A stretch of 64,000 nt of DNA from Gigaspora margarita. Lineage: Eukaryota > Glomeromycota > Glomeromycetes > Diversisporales > Gigasporaceae. Location of the stretch: assembly GCA_009809945.1 (NCBI GenBank), contig WTPW01000860.1:1-64000 (forward strand), written 5' to 3'. Positions 36,146 to 47,099 of this stretch are shown here, one piece after another. Both the position numbers and the translations under genes were made by a program. How positions within the stretch are numbered: the first letter of the stretch is position 1; the number at the start of each line of letters is the position of its first letter. The notes under the pieces are model-generated. The model did no database searches. It was given only the letters and a program-made list of their open reading frames with translations, and was not told where the DNA came from.

Positions 36146-36611
36146 ATCACAACACAGTATAAACTTCATTAATCATGTGATTAATATTGACCAATGAGAT
36201 TTGATTAAATATTCTTGGAACTATATGTGTTTGTTTAATTCCTTCCCCCCCCCCCCATGCCTGAGCCTAAATATCGACGTAACCTAATAATCAACTTTGA
36301 ACGGCCTTATGCCGAAATCATAAACTTAATCGAATCGGCAAAAAATCATTCGGCAATTTTTATCAGGTGTCCCAGAAATTATGATAATAGTTATCGAGCA
36401 AAATATGGATTAATAACAATTCCGGCTGATTATCTTCGGAAGCTAATACTTATATTGCAAACTATGGGCCAACCCGAGGATCAACTCACAGGTCATCTGT
36501 GGGTCAATCACCGGGTTGACCCACCCGTTTTCACCTAGGTAGCCATTACTTAGCCAGGGTCACCCACCCACCCGCGGGTGACCTAGGTGACACCCACCCC
36601 CTAGCATCGAA

Positions 36612-37680
36612 AACGTATTTAAGTATATGTATTCTGCTTTTAATAAGCTCCTCATAAAAATATAAGTTAGCATATAATTTAAAATCGAAAGCAATTTATA
36701 TATACATGAACCAAATCCTCATATTTTTTTTTGCAATCATTATCTCAGGTATCGATAGTTAAAAATGCATAATAGTTAGATTGTACTTAAAGGTCGCTAT
36801 TTAAATGCACCACCTTAAATTTTATTTATTATTGTTGCCTATATTATTTTCCTAAATTTTTTTCTACCTACTTGAGCGTTTTTTCTAAATTAAAATTTTT
36901 AAAATACAAATTTTTTTCTACAGTTGTCAATAACAGTTTACATTTCAATAAGTAAAGAGAAAAAATCAATTAAGTAAGGTGCTATCCATATGAATAAATA
37001 TAAATTTTTAAAGTATTTGGTATAAAGTTATTCCAACAAAATAAACAATTATGTTCTACTGGCATTTACCGTATATGACCGAATAAAAGCTACCAAAATT
37101 TAGAGTTTTTTTCGGACTCAAAAGCGGGGGTAGCTTCTATTCGGGTCCAATTTTATTATTAAACCATAATAATTTCCTCCAAATTTTTGGATCCAAAATC
37201 GAGAGGGTAGCTTTATTCGGTCATATACGGTAGTTTGAACAAAGACTCAAAAATTATATCTTACTGGCATTTAGTTTGTTTTATGCGAAAAATATGTGAT
37301 TATAAAAATTTTATTATGATGTGCTTATATAGAAGTATTTTTTATAAGTTTATTAACAAACTTTTTCAAAATTTACATGTAATGTGATTAGGTCACACAA
37401 AGTTGATATTTCATTTTGCACTAGCTTGTCTCGCGTTGCTTACGCAACGCATTAAGGTGTTTTAAACTTTATTGCGCTTACTAACTAAATCTTGATAAAT
37501 AAACAATTAAGTTATTGCAAAAAAGAAAACTATTTAAATGATACTCATTGTATGAAGCATTAGCGAGGACTAACAATTCTAGACAAATTGAAAGCATGTC
37601 TATGTAATGTCTGTCAAAAAAAACAATAAAAATCGAGCATTTTGGGTTCCATGAATGTTCTGCAGTCAGGGTAACACATA
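36612..37680. other. End of the inverted-repeat arm, with short hairpins
   Basis: 36612-36850 resumes the match to 7.96-8.25 kb. TTCTACTGGCATTT at about 37056 and a similar stretch near 37260 are the complement of the Kelch MPVGHN codons, a weak fifth Kelch trace. 37070-37235 is a small inverted repeat (TACCGTATATGACCGAATAA with its complement near 37215-37232). I see no gene. Confidence 0.4.
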
Positions 37681-37690
37681 TAGTAAAAGC

Positions 37691-38749
37691 TAGTGATGGG
37701 CAAATCCCGATTTTTTTAAAAATCCCGCGCGGGATGCGGGATCCCGCGCGGGATCCGAGCGGGATTCGCGGGATCGAGTAGAGTTTCTGATTTTTTCACG
37801 ATAAATAAATATATATATATAAATCACCGCTAGGAATGTTATTTCTTATTAAAATAATAATCATTTCTTATAAATCTTACTGCATTTATTACAAATAAAA
37901 ATGCTTATATAGATTTTGCCTACATAATTATTAAATTTATTAATTCAGATTTGCCTTAATTTTCTCAACTTGTTTTTAAATATTATTATATAAAGCTATA
38001 TTCAAAATTATAATGGCAACACAGTGATCAAATCATATAAGCGTATAAAAATTTATTAATTCAGATTTGCCTTAATTTTCTCAATTTGTTTTTAAATATT
38101 ATTATATAAAGATATATTCAAAATTATAATGGCAACACAGCGATCAAATCATATAAGCGTATAAAAATTTATAAGTAATCAGGCGCATAATCAGGTATAA
38201 ATGTACTAAAATTTATAAGTGATCAGGTACATACGTACAAAAATTTATAGGTAACCAGGTTATATACGTACAAAAATTCATAAACGACTCATAAGAAATT
38301 CATAATCGGGCTTATCAAATAGTCATTTTATACTCAATAATCATCTAATATCATATAAATGATTGGCACGAATTTTATTTACCTTATCACTCATATTAAA
38401 TAATCACTGAAAGTGGAGATTTTTGCCCATATGGTACACAATATTCTTGATGTATTATTTATGCAAGAAATTAAAAGTCTAGATTCCCATTTGATTAATA
38501 ATGACAATTTAAAAATTTATTTCAACGTACAGTTTGCGCATTATCTCTGTACGTACGTATATATATGCGAACGAGAAACAAATAAAACATCAAATACTAA
38601 TTAGTCATTGGCCCACTTATGTTAAAGCTGGCCGGATAATTTGTTAATGCGGGCCAGATGATATGCTAATGCAGGCCAAATAATCGTATATTAAAAATCC
38701 TGCACGCGGGATTTTGAATCCCGCGCATCCCGCGCGTGGCCCATCACTA
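37691..38749. mobile_element. hAT-type element, 1059 bp, with CG-rich palindromic ends
   Basis: Perfect duplications GTAAAAGC lie at 37683-37690 and 38750-38757. Ends are TAGTGATGGGC / GCCCATCACTA. Just inside each end are clustered ATCCCGCGCGGGAT-type palindromes, striking in such AT-rich DNA. The interior has a 116-bp tandem duplication (37935-38050, 38051-38166) and a decaying TATAAGTRATCAGGTACATA-like repeat. There is no transposase. Confidence 0.93.
37935..38166 (+). repeat. 116-bp tandem duplication
   Basis: Two adjacent units beginning ATTTATTAATTCAGATTTGC differ at only a few positions, indicating recent unequal duplication within the hAT-type element. Confidence 0.9.
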
Positions 38750-38757
38750 GTAAAAGC

Positions 38758-39007
38758 TAGCTTTTATTTTTCGCTTTGGACCTACATCTGATTACGATTT
38801 CCTAGTATATACCATTATCATACAAGAAGATATGCAATAATGAATTGTATTCGAAAGCCCCAAAAGCATTTGAACATATTAAATATATCGGATTGAAAAG
38901 TTACTAAAAGTGAAAGTCTTATTGAAAGTCTTACTAAAAATTAACAAATTTTTTACTCTAAGTCCAGAAGTTGAAGGCCAAAAGTTCTGTTGAAGTCTGA
39001 AAGGTTC
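38758..39007. other. Short spacer, nothing recognised
   Basis: AT-rich sequence between two hAT-type elements, containing small GAAAGTCTTA and AAAAGTTCTGTTGAAG-like repeats but no gene. Confidence 0.5.
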
Positions 39008-39015
39008 AATGCATT

Positions 39016-39956
39016 TAGGGTTCAGAATCAGGCTGGGCTACCCAGCCTGATCCAAACTGCAAAAAGTTTTGGTTAGGCCTGCATGTTAGGCTCATAATTA
39101 TAGTGGGGCTAAGCCTGAGCTAGGCTGAGCCTAATAAAAAAGCCTGTTACACTGGTCACAAGCACAGCTCAACAGTTCTAATTGGTTTTATAGCTGTTTT
39201 CATAAATTCTAAAAAATTTGGCAAATATTGACTTATTTATAACATGCATAATAACTATTTTTTTGACGAACCAAGTATAACTACCCAAATTAGTTATATA
39301 CAGGGTTTAAATACATATAATTTAATATAATAAAAATTTTTATAATTAAATCACCAAAAATTCATATTGCTGAGTATAAATTGTATTTTTACGGAACTGA
39401 TTCGGGTTGAGGGGTTAATTAATTTATTGCACAGTGTCTTATATACAATCATGTGCTAATAAATAAATGAAAAAGTGTGGGTTGTTACATAAGACCCATG
39501 CAATAGGTTTTGATTCTGACATAATCACATTTGAATCAAAAAATTGTCCAACCTAAAAAAATTTTGCTAAAAAAATTTTGCTGCAAGTTTAGTGTTAGAT
39601 TTTGCTATTAATTTAGATTAGAAAGAGCTTTTTAATTTCAAAATTTCACAAGTAAAACTTTTTATTAATGTGCAGAAAGCAGTTTAATAGGTAAAATGTT
39701 CAGTTATTAAGGATTTATTGGTTTGTTTTGATTTTTTGTGATTCTTCTGCATAACACTTAATCTTGAAATCTGATTGGTTAGCAAAATTTTTTAGGTTGG
39801 TAATGTTAGAATATTTTTATCAAAATTTATCAAATTGACAAATATCCAACTGGTCAATTTTTGTTAGATTTTTTAGAATTTATGTAAACAGCTTATAAAA
39901 ATATTTTTTACCAGTTTTATGAAAGCCTGGTCCAACATAGCCCATTATAAACCCTA
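39016..39956. mobile_element. hAT-type element, 941 bp
   Basis: Perfect 8-bp duplications AATGCATT lie at 39008-39015 and 39957-39964. The left end is TAGGGTTCAGAATCAGGCTG and the right end, complemented, is TAGGGTTTATAATGGGCTAT. The palindrome AGGCTGGGCTACCCAGCCT lies just inside the left end. There is no ORF of note. Confidence 0.88.
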
Positions 39957-40461
39957 AATGCATTTAACTAAAATAAATTTTGAAGCAGGATAATGTAGGT
40001 TACATTTAGCATTAGACAATAGATATAAAAAAAAGTATTGATATCTGTGAGTTCAGGCAAATATAACTTAAGTTACAACTTATTAATAGTGGGCATATTT
40101 ATGATTTTGGTAGTAAATGCATAAGTTTATAATTTTAATTGGATTTACAACTTTAGTAGTGGTAAGTTAATAATTTTAACAGTAATAGGTTTATGATTTT
40201 CAATTAAGTAACTTCATGATTTCAGTAATGAGAAGGTTAGTGATTTTAATATGTGAGTTGATGACTTTAAGAGTAAATAGATTTATATTTAAATTTATAA
40301 TAGTAGATAGTTCATTATTTCACAACAGAGTAAGCCCACAGTTTTTAGTAATAAATTAGCAACTTTAATAGCAGGCAAGTTTGTAATTTCAGCAGTAAAT
40401 ATGTTGAGAATTTTACATTAATAGTTTATAATGGGTAGTTCTGATTTTAACAGTGAGTTTT

Positions 40462-42774
40462 TTTTTAAAAAAAAAATGCCAAAGTTGAAACTTTATTTAA
40501 GTAAAAATAATAAATTTACATTTAAAGATTTCAGAACTACATTTGTGTTACTATAAACAGGCATCCAATATAACATTATACCTCTATTTTCTATAAATGC
40601 TATAATTAATTGTTTCAAATTAATTAACTAGCTAGAATAGGTTGGAGAAAACCTTAGATATATGCCATTGGCATTAGTGTATACAATTTGTTAGAGAGTA
40701 ACCTTGTAGAAACCATTTTTCTATAAAAAGAGAGTGATCTATATGAGATATGTTTGATGATGATTTGGTTGTTGTATTAAATGTATTTGGAAAAAGTATT
40801 TTCTTTTTTTCATCTTTGAGATAATATTGCAAGCATGTTCCTATTGGTGTTGAGATATATTTCATGAAGACCAAATAGTATTTTGAAACCAATCTAAAAG
40901 ATTATTTGACAAAGTAATAAGAAATAATTCATTTGTTTAGCAGTAAGTAGTTTAATATTTTTGAAAATATTAGAGGAAAAGATTCCAATAATATAGTAAA
41001 AAAAAGAGTTAAATTGTGGTTTAGGTAAATTAAGTGTGGAGTAAAGAAGAATATTGAGAATTGTAATTGGTGATATAGTAGTAATTTTGAGAGAGGTAAG
41101 TGTATTAGTAATTATATTAGTTATAGATTGTTGAATATTATTGTTATTGTTTGAACAGAGAAGTATATGTAGAGTATCTTCATTATCTGAACAGCAAGAA
41201 CATTTTGATGTTGGATATAGATAAGAATAGCAAATATAAAGGTTTTCCATAGTTGGAAGATTATTTGTTAGCATTTTGATTTTAAAAAAATATTTAGTGT
41301 GATTGTGTTCAAGTGTGTTTAGAATATCAAAGCATAATGTCCAATTGGGTTCAGCTATATTTTTAAATATTTTAAGAGACCAGAAGTATAGTTCTTGTAT
41401 AGTATATATATATTTGATAAAGGTTTATATTTTGAAAGGAATAAGACAATTGTTCCATAAAAAATGTATTGGTAGATTTAGAAAATTATGGGTAATTTTA
41501 AGTATTGGTTTGTTAGTTCNATTTTTTGCAAGTAAGTCTGCTTGGTTATGNATAGGATTAAGATGTGATTTGATTTTGTGTAGAGTAAATGAAATGTTTT
41601 TAATAGATTTAATTTGATTAATAATAGATATAATATCCCAGTTTTTGATATGTGTAGGTTTTGAAAGATGCATTTGTTTTAGGTTTTTGATTGCAGTATT
41701 GTTGTCTAAATGGATATTTATATGAGTATTATTGGGAGTTGCAAGAAGAAGAGAAATAATTGCTTCAAGTTCAGTTCGTGTTGTATCAGAATATAAAGTA
41801 GTAGCTGCATTGAATTTAATAGAAGTATTATTTTCACAAATCCAGCCAATACCAGATTTAATATTTGATGATTGTAGATTTTGTATTGAAGCATCAGTAT
41901 AGAAATGAAGTTCTTGTGAAGTAAGATTTTGAATAAGTGATAGAAGGTTAGTGAGTTGATGTTAATAGGTAGCATTATTGGTTAAATGGTATATTAGTTG
42001 TATTTCTTGTGTAGGAATATAAATTTGTGGTATAGATTGAGAGGAAGTTGTAGTATTAGTAAGATTAAAAATATGAATTAGAGCAAGAATTTCTTTGTAA
42101 TCTATTTGAATATATGTTTGATTTTTAGATTTGTTAATTTGATTATAGGGAAGGTTAAATGAGGAAAAGGTATTTTGAAATGAAGAGATATTGGGTAGTA
42201 GTTGTATGAAACCTGAATCTGAAGAATTTATATTATATGTTGTAGTTTTTGATAAAGAAGTTTGATGTAATAAGAAGAGATTATTGTTAGAGGTATAGTG
42301 TATTTGTATAAGTGAAAAAGGATTAGAGGTTATTAAAGGAGAAAGAAAATATGTTTATTAATAAAGGAGTTAATTGGAGGTAGATGAAGATGAGACCAGA
42401 TATTTATAATTGTGTTATCTTGTATAAAATAGAGCATATTAGAAAACTATGAAGGTTGATGACCTTTAGTAGATTTATTAGTACATAGATAAATATTATT
42501 CCATGGAAGAATATATTTATTGTTTGCAGTTGTAATTTGTTCAATAAATAGTAACCAGTTATTTCTCATACTATTAATTATGGAGGTTTGTGGATTTGAT
42601 GGAAGTATATCATAGATTAGATGTATATTAGAAAAGAAATCTGGATAATAAGAATTAAGTGAAAGATTTGCTAATGTAATATTATTTTTGGCTAATTGTA
42701 TAAGTTGAAAAATAAATCTAAAGTTTTTGGTTTTATGACTATAAGTAATAAGTAAATTTTGGGTTAAGTTGGGG
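40462..42774 (-). mobile_element. 5'-truncated LINE copy with 13-bp target duplication
   Basis: AACAGTGAGTTTT occurs at 40449-40461 and 42775-42787. Between them, on the minus strand, is the 3' half of a LINE: a C-terminal polymerase-associated region, an RNase H domain, a C-terminal domain, then a 3' end with AAATAAAG near 40493 and an A-run at the insertion edge. 5' truncation plus target duplication is the signature of target-primed reverse transcription. Confidence 0.9.
40670..42770 (-). pseudogene. LINE ORF2 C-terminal part with RNase H domain
   Basis: The minus-strand frame runs from about 42770 (NLTQNLLITYSHKTKNFRF) through WNNIYLCTNKSTKGHQ, with few stops. RNase H begins with LHFYTDAS at about 41905, continues RTELEAIISLL and HLDNN, and ends SHLNPxHNQADLLAK at about 41540. 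The four expected acidic positions (D, E, D, D) are all present. After a frameshift comes ELYFWSLKIF, then LPTMENLYICYSYLYP and CSCCSDNEDTLHILLC, a cysteine/histidine element common C-terminal to such RNase H domains. A last piece at 40892-40674 has KWFLQGYSLTN. In-frame stops near 41965 and 42440 and two undetermined bases make it a pseudogene. The upstream RT core is lost. Confidence 0.85.
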
Positions 42775-43839
42775 AACAGTGAGTTTTCAATTTTAATAAA
42801 TATAAATTAGTAATTTTATTAGTAAGTGGATTTGTGATTTCAACAATAAATAGAATTATAATTTAATATTAACATGTTAATAGATGATAATTTTAATATT
42901 GTATGTAGATCTATAATTTTAGTAGCGAGTAGGTCTGCAATTTTAACAGCAAGTGGATAGTTTTATTGAACTTTTTTGATGTTTGCAAAATCCTTATTAA
43001 TATTTCTTATTCTGTAAGCCAAATTGGCAATATGTAGATACCAATTATCACATGTTTTTAAACCCAAAATTGCTTGTACAGTTTTGCAGTTATGTTTATA
43101 GTTGGTGGTATAATTACTGAATTATCACAATTACAGCATTTTATTAGTAGTAGAATTAATTATGGCATAGCATCTTATTGCTATAAAAATTATATGCCAT
43201 AATGCTGTAATTTTGTAATATTATAATGCTATAATGCTGTAATGTCATAATGCTGCAATGCTGCAATTCTGTAATGCCATAATGCTGCAATAACACAATA
43301 TTGTATTAAGTAGCTATGTGATACCCAAACTGGAAACTGATCAATATGTTTTATTTTCTATGCAAGCATTTTATTTACATTATTAATTAGTAAGTTAAAA
43401 GTTATTTAAAGTGTTTTTGTAGCAGAATACAATAGTTATAATAAATTTTAAAACATGTAAGTATATATGTAGGCATGTATCATCTTATATAAGTTATAAA
43501 TGCTATTAACAATGATGTTATGTCTGATCAATTAGTTCGCTAAAAACATATTCAAACAATGACTTATAGGCTGGTTTAATTGGCCAAAAAAATAAAGAAC
43601 AACCCTTTTTTTTTTAGTTATTACATGTACTAAATAAATGAAGTTGACAGAAATCAAATTTAAAAAAATATTTAATAGTATATTATTTAAAGGAAACCAT
43701 AATGCAGTACAGTATTTTAACAAATGGTATTATAGCAGATAGTATTTCTGAATTACAACCAGTGATGTAAATTGGATTCGTGCAGTAGGCACAGCACACA
43801 TAGATTTAAATTTGTGCATATATCGGGGCTTCCTGTATA

Positions 43840-44398
43840 TAGGGATGTTAATGGATTAAGGTACTCCAGAGTAACTATGGAGTATAACCCACTCCATACC
43901 AGTGTGGTCTAGACATGACACCACCTTGAATTACTAAGATATTATTAATAGGAGTAATTGCTCTAGAGTAATACTACTAATGCAAAATGGATTATACTCT
44001 GGAGTATTATTGTATATATATTTTTTACTGTATTTTCCCAAAATAAGGTAGCATATTTTCAAGAAAATACGGACTATAAACTCTGGAGTATTACATAGTG
44101 CTTAATACATAGTACTCTGGGTTATACTCTGGGTTATACTCTGGGTTAGAGATTGTACCCATTGGGAAAACCTCTACCCAGTTACTATTAAATTACCTGG
44201 ATATCCGGATAAATTACTATATTACACAATTGCAAGTTCTACCCGGGTACAATCACTACTCTGGGTTATACTCTGGGTTATACTTCAGGTTACACTTTGG
44301 AGTATACTCTGATTCATACTTCAGTGTAGTGTGGTGTTAAGGGATACTCTGGCAGAGTATGCACTACACCACCCTGGAGCACTCCATTAACATACCTA
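43840..44398. mobile_element. hAT-type element, 559 bp
   Basis: Flanks CCTGTATA (43832-43839) and TCTGTATA (44399-44406) match at 7 of 8 bases. Ends TAGGGATGTTAATGG and CCATTAACATACCTA are inverted. The interior is dominated by TACTCTGGGTTA / ACTCCAGAGTA motifs in both orientations, which could pair extensively. Confidence 0.8.
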
Positions 44399-44744
44399 TC
44401 TGTATATATAATGCACATATAAAATTTTTTTTTGTGTGCTTTTTTTTGTGTTTGTGCGAATAAAAATTTTTTGAATTTATAATATTGATTACGACATTAT
44501 GGTATTAAGGCATTATGGCTTTATGGCTTTATAGCATTATGGTATTACAACATTATAGCTTTATAGCATTATGGCTTTATAGCTTTATAGCTCACAGCAA
44601 TTACAGCAAAAAATATGGCAATGCCGTAACCATATTAGTTTGTAAAATTAATTCTACTACCAACTATAGTTATATTGGCAATACAAATATATATCAAAAG
44701 CCTAAAGATTATTAATATTTTGACATGGTTGTACACAAATAAGA

Positions 44745-45150
44745 TTTTTAAAGAATTCCCACGAAGTGAGCAAGGAAATAAAAGAATAGAAAAACTGTGT
44801 ACTAAAAAATAACATTTTACAAAGATTCTTGAACAAACTGATTTAGTCTTCTTATGCTATTATGTGCCTTTAGATTATAATTTGCCAAGGCATATAATTG
44901 TTAAAAACAGTATTAAAAATATTTGATTAGCCAGTTATACTAACATTCATGTTTTAACTATTTCTTATACCATTTCACAGGCAAATTTGCCTATGAGTTA
45001 TATTTTCTCAGCAAATTACAATCTAAGGGCTCATGACATGTAAGAAGACTAAATTGGTTTGTCAAGAGTTTTCAGAAAATGATATTCTTTTTAGCTCACA
45101 GTCTTTCTATTCTTTTATTTCATTGCTTACTTTTTAAGAGTCCTTATTCT
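44745..45150. mobile_element. Foldback element, about 135-bp arms
   Basis: The left arm at about 44755-44887 (GGAAATAAAAGAATAGAAA, AATTTAGTC-like, CCTTTAGATTATAATTTGC) and right arm at about 44997-45142 (complement GAAATAAAAGAATAGAAAGA, CCCTTAGATTGTAATTTGC) form a long imperfect hairpin with a loop of about 110 bp. It is non-coding. Confidence 0.8.
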
Positions 45151-45258
45151 TGTACTGCCAACATGTCTAAATATTAATAATCTTCAGACTTTTAATGAAT
45201 AAATTGCAATTTTGGGGAAAATGCTTGGGTGTTTACATACCAGCAATTTGGCTTACAG

Positions 45259-45640
45259 AGTAAATATATAAATGAGCACTAGTTCTTTAGATAGTTGGAG
45301 GCTTGTTAACTATAATTTAGCCAATACCAGATACTATTATTCAGCTAATAGCCAACAAGCCACACAAATTATAATCAAATTTTTTATAGCTCAAACATAG
45401 TGGTGTCAATTTTGTAATATTATTCTCACTCAGATCAATTGATTAGAATTATGAAAATATACAATGGAAGTAGTGCTATACTGCAGCCATAGGTGCCTAT
45501 ATTTAAATTACATAAAATACTCAATTCAATGCATGCGCACAAAGTATTGCATAATGATCATGTAGTGAAAAAAGATGATCAAACACATGTATAATATGCC
45601 ACATGGTCAAAAAGCAAAGAGTGTGCACTTATTGTAGTAC
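45259..45640. other. Spacer, nothing recognised
   Basis: AT-rich sequence between the TIR element and the tandem array. I see no gene, terminal repeat or target duplication. Confidence 0.4.
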
Positions 45641-46260
45641 TACACTCTTTACAATAATTTTTTCATATTACTACTTAAACATTAGATAAGCATCATAGAG
45701 CAAGTTGCTAAGTAAGACCACTCACAAGTTAGCAAGCATGTCCCTGAGTATCTCACTTTTATTCTCTCATATTTTTATTCTTTTGTTGCATCCCATTTTC
45801 ATTTTTACAATAACTTTTCATATTACTACTACTAAATATCAGATGAGTGTTGTAGAGCAAGTTGCTAAGCAAGACCACCCACAAGTCAGCAAGCACATCC
45901 TTAAGCATTTCACTTTTATTTTCACATATTTCTATTTTTCTGTTGTATCTCATATTTTAATTCTCCTTTCTGCATCTTATATATTTATTTTTACAATAAC
46001 TTTTTCATATTACTATTACTAAATATCATATGAGTGTCATGGAGCAAGTTACTAAGCAAGATTACCCACAAGTCAGCAAGCATGTCACTGAGCATCTTAC
46101 TTTTATTCTCTCATATTTCATTCTTATATATTCATTTTTATAATAACTTTTTTATATTATTACTACTAAATATTAGATGAGTATTATGGAGCAAGTTGCT
46201 GAGCAAAACCACCCACAAGTCAGCAAGCATGTCCCCAAGCATCTCACTTTTATTCTTATA
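45640..46260 (+). repeat. Tandem array of about 150-185-bp units
   Basis: Units starting GAGCAAGTTGCTAAGYAAGA begin at 45698, 45855, 46042 and 46189, each with CACAAGTCAGCAAGCA and CATATTACTACTACTAAAT. A fifth degraded unit follows the pyrimidine tract near 46600-46700. ORFs of 64-113 codons across it are translations of the repeat. Confidence 0.85.
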
Positions 46261-46264
46261 TTTC

Positions 46265-46495
46265 CATTCTGTTGTATCTTGTATTTTTTTTCTCTTTCTT
46301 GCATTTTTTTTATTTCCTTTTCTTTTATTTTCTTTTCTCTTTTTCTTTCCATTTCTTTTTTCTTTTTCTTTTCTCTTTTCTTTCCTTTTCTTTTTTTCTT
46401 TTCTCTCTTTATTTTCTTTTTTCTATTTCTTTTTCTTTTCTTTTCTCTTCTATTTTCCTTTTTTCTTCTTTTCTTCCTCTTTTTTTTTTCTTATT
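46265..46495 (+). repeat. Polypyrimidine tract
   Basis: Over 200 bp almost entirely of C and T (TTTTCTTTTCTC and similar) on the plus strand. It may adopt triplex structures. The long phenylalanine/serine/leucine ORFs in it are artefacts. Confidence 0.95.
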
Positions 46496-46734
46496 AAATT
46501 AAAGATTGTGTTAGTGTATTGTGTAAGTGATAAGTAGTAAATATAGTACTATATAATAAGTATACTTGCCAAATTATAATATTTTAAACAGACTGCTAAA
46601 ATTACTCCTTTCTATATTAAACATCAATAAGTGTTGTAAGTAAAGTTGCTTTTTACAACTCATTTTCTAGTTTTTTCCATAACTTTGTTTATTTTTACTT
46701 ATTGATTCATCTATATATATATATATATATATTT

Positions 46735-46925
46735 CAGGAGAGGGCCAGCCATGAAAGAGTCAGGCAGTGAAGAAAAAGCACTTATCATCTAAAAATTCTT
46801 TCTTAATTTTTTATATCTCATCTATTTCCATCTTATCCCTAACTAACTATAAATAGTAATTTCATAAGCCTATTGTTGGGCTTTGTTACATGTGAAGATC
46901 CTCACAATAATAACCTTAGCATGAC
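46735..46925. repeat. Direct repeat, left copy (partner 49190-49365)
   Basis: GTCAGGCAGTGAAGAAAAAG, CACTTATCATCTAA and AACTATAAATAGTAATTT recur at 49208-49360 in the same orientation and bracket the 47.1-49.0 kb pseudogene cluster. The right copy on the minus strand contains a frame reading LPDFGLALS, reminiscent of a kinase DFG segment. Duplicated pseudogene sequence is as likely as terminal repeats of an element. Confidence 0.6.
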
Positions 46926-47099
46926 TTTCATCATGTATTAGATTATTATTCTTGCTTGGATAGAATTATGAAAATATACAATGGGAGAAAAAAGAGGATT
47001 ATTGATCAGAAATGCTCTTATTGAGCTAGCCCCATTAATTTACATTTCACAAAACTTTTAAATTCTTATATATATATATATATTTCTATTACTTTCCTT

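Larger units (their letters stand above)
34056..36307. mobile_element. Middle inverted-repeat element with C-rich tracts
   Basis: The left AGGCCGTTTCTAGTTGATTA with TTAGGTTAACGTC and the right GACGTAACCTAATAATCAAC with TTTGAACGGCCT are inverted. Poly-C follows on the left and lies near 36246-36256 on the right. The same arrangement (TTAGGCC, GTTGATTAT, then C-run) is in the 274-bp element nested in the 1348-bp hAT, so they are probably one superfamily. A second inverted pair (CCCTCATAGGAAGACATTC at about 34112 with its complement near 34835) suggests internal rearrangement. No clear target duplication was found. Confidence 0.55.
33621..36603. mobile_element. Outer hAT-type element, 2983 bp including nested elements
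   Basis: Perfect 8-bp duplications GCATCGAA lie at 33613-33620 and 36604-36611. The left end is TAGTGAATTGACCCG and the right end, complemented, is TAGGGGGTGGGTGTCACC. Subterminal CACCCGGGTCACCC-like repeats occupy both sides (33655-33755, 36465-36600). Most of the interior is two further elements, and no transposase is visible. It interrupts the copy 4b inverted-repeat arm, whose sequence resumes at 36612. Confidence 0.85.
40080..42980 (+). repeat. Degenerate minisatellite, interrupted by a LINE
   Basis: From about 40090 to 40460, and again from 42788 to 42960, a roughly 30-bp unit of the type AGTAGGTTTATGATTTTAAT recurs with heavy variation. The two halves are separated by the LINE insertion at 40462-42774. 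Confidence 0.65.
43012..45258. mobile_element. Inverted-repeat element holding two nested elements
   Basis: CTGTAAGCCAAATTG at the left and CAATTTGGCTTACAG at the right are exact inverted ends, with looser matching beyond. Internally 43095-43310, rich in TAATGCTGTAATG, mirrors 44480-44680 (CATTATGGCTTTATAGC and TTAATTCTACTACCAACTAT). The hAT-type element at 43840-44398 and the foldback at 44745-45150 are insertions. There is no coding sequence and no clear target duplication. Confidence 0.6.

Noticed and set aside
36257-36538. 93-codon ORF in the outer hAT as a transposase remnant
   Set aside because: It reads through the inverted end of the middle element and the subterminal repeats of the outer element, so it cannot be an ancestral exon.
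46177-46537. Three overlapping Phe/Ser/Leu-rich ORFs, apparently membrane proteins
   Set aside because: All three frames are open because the DNA is a polypyrimidine tract.
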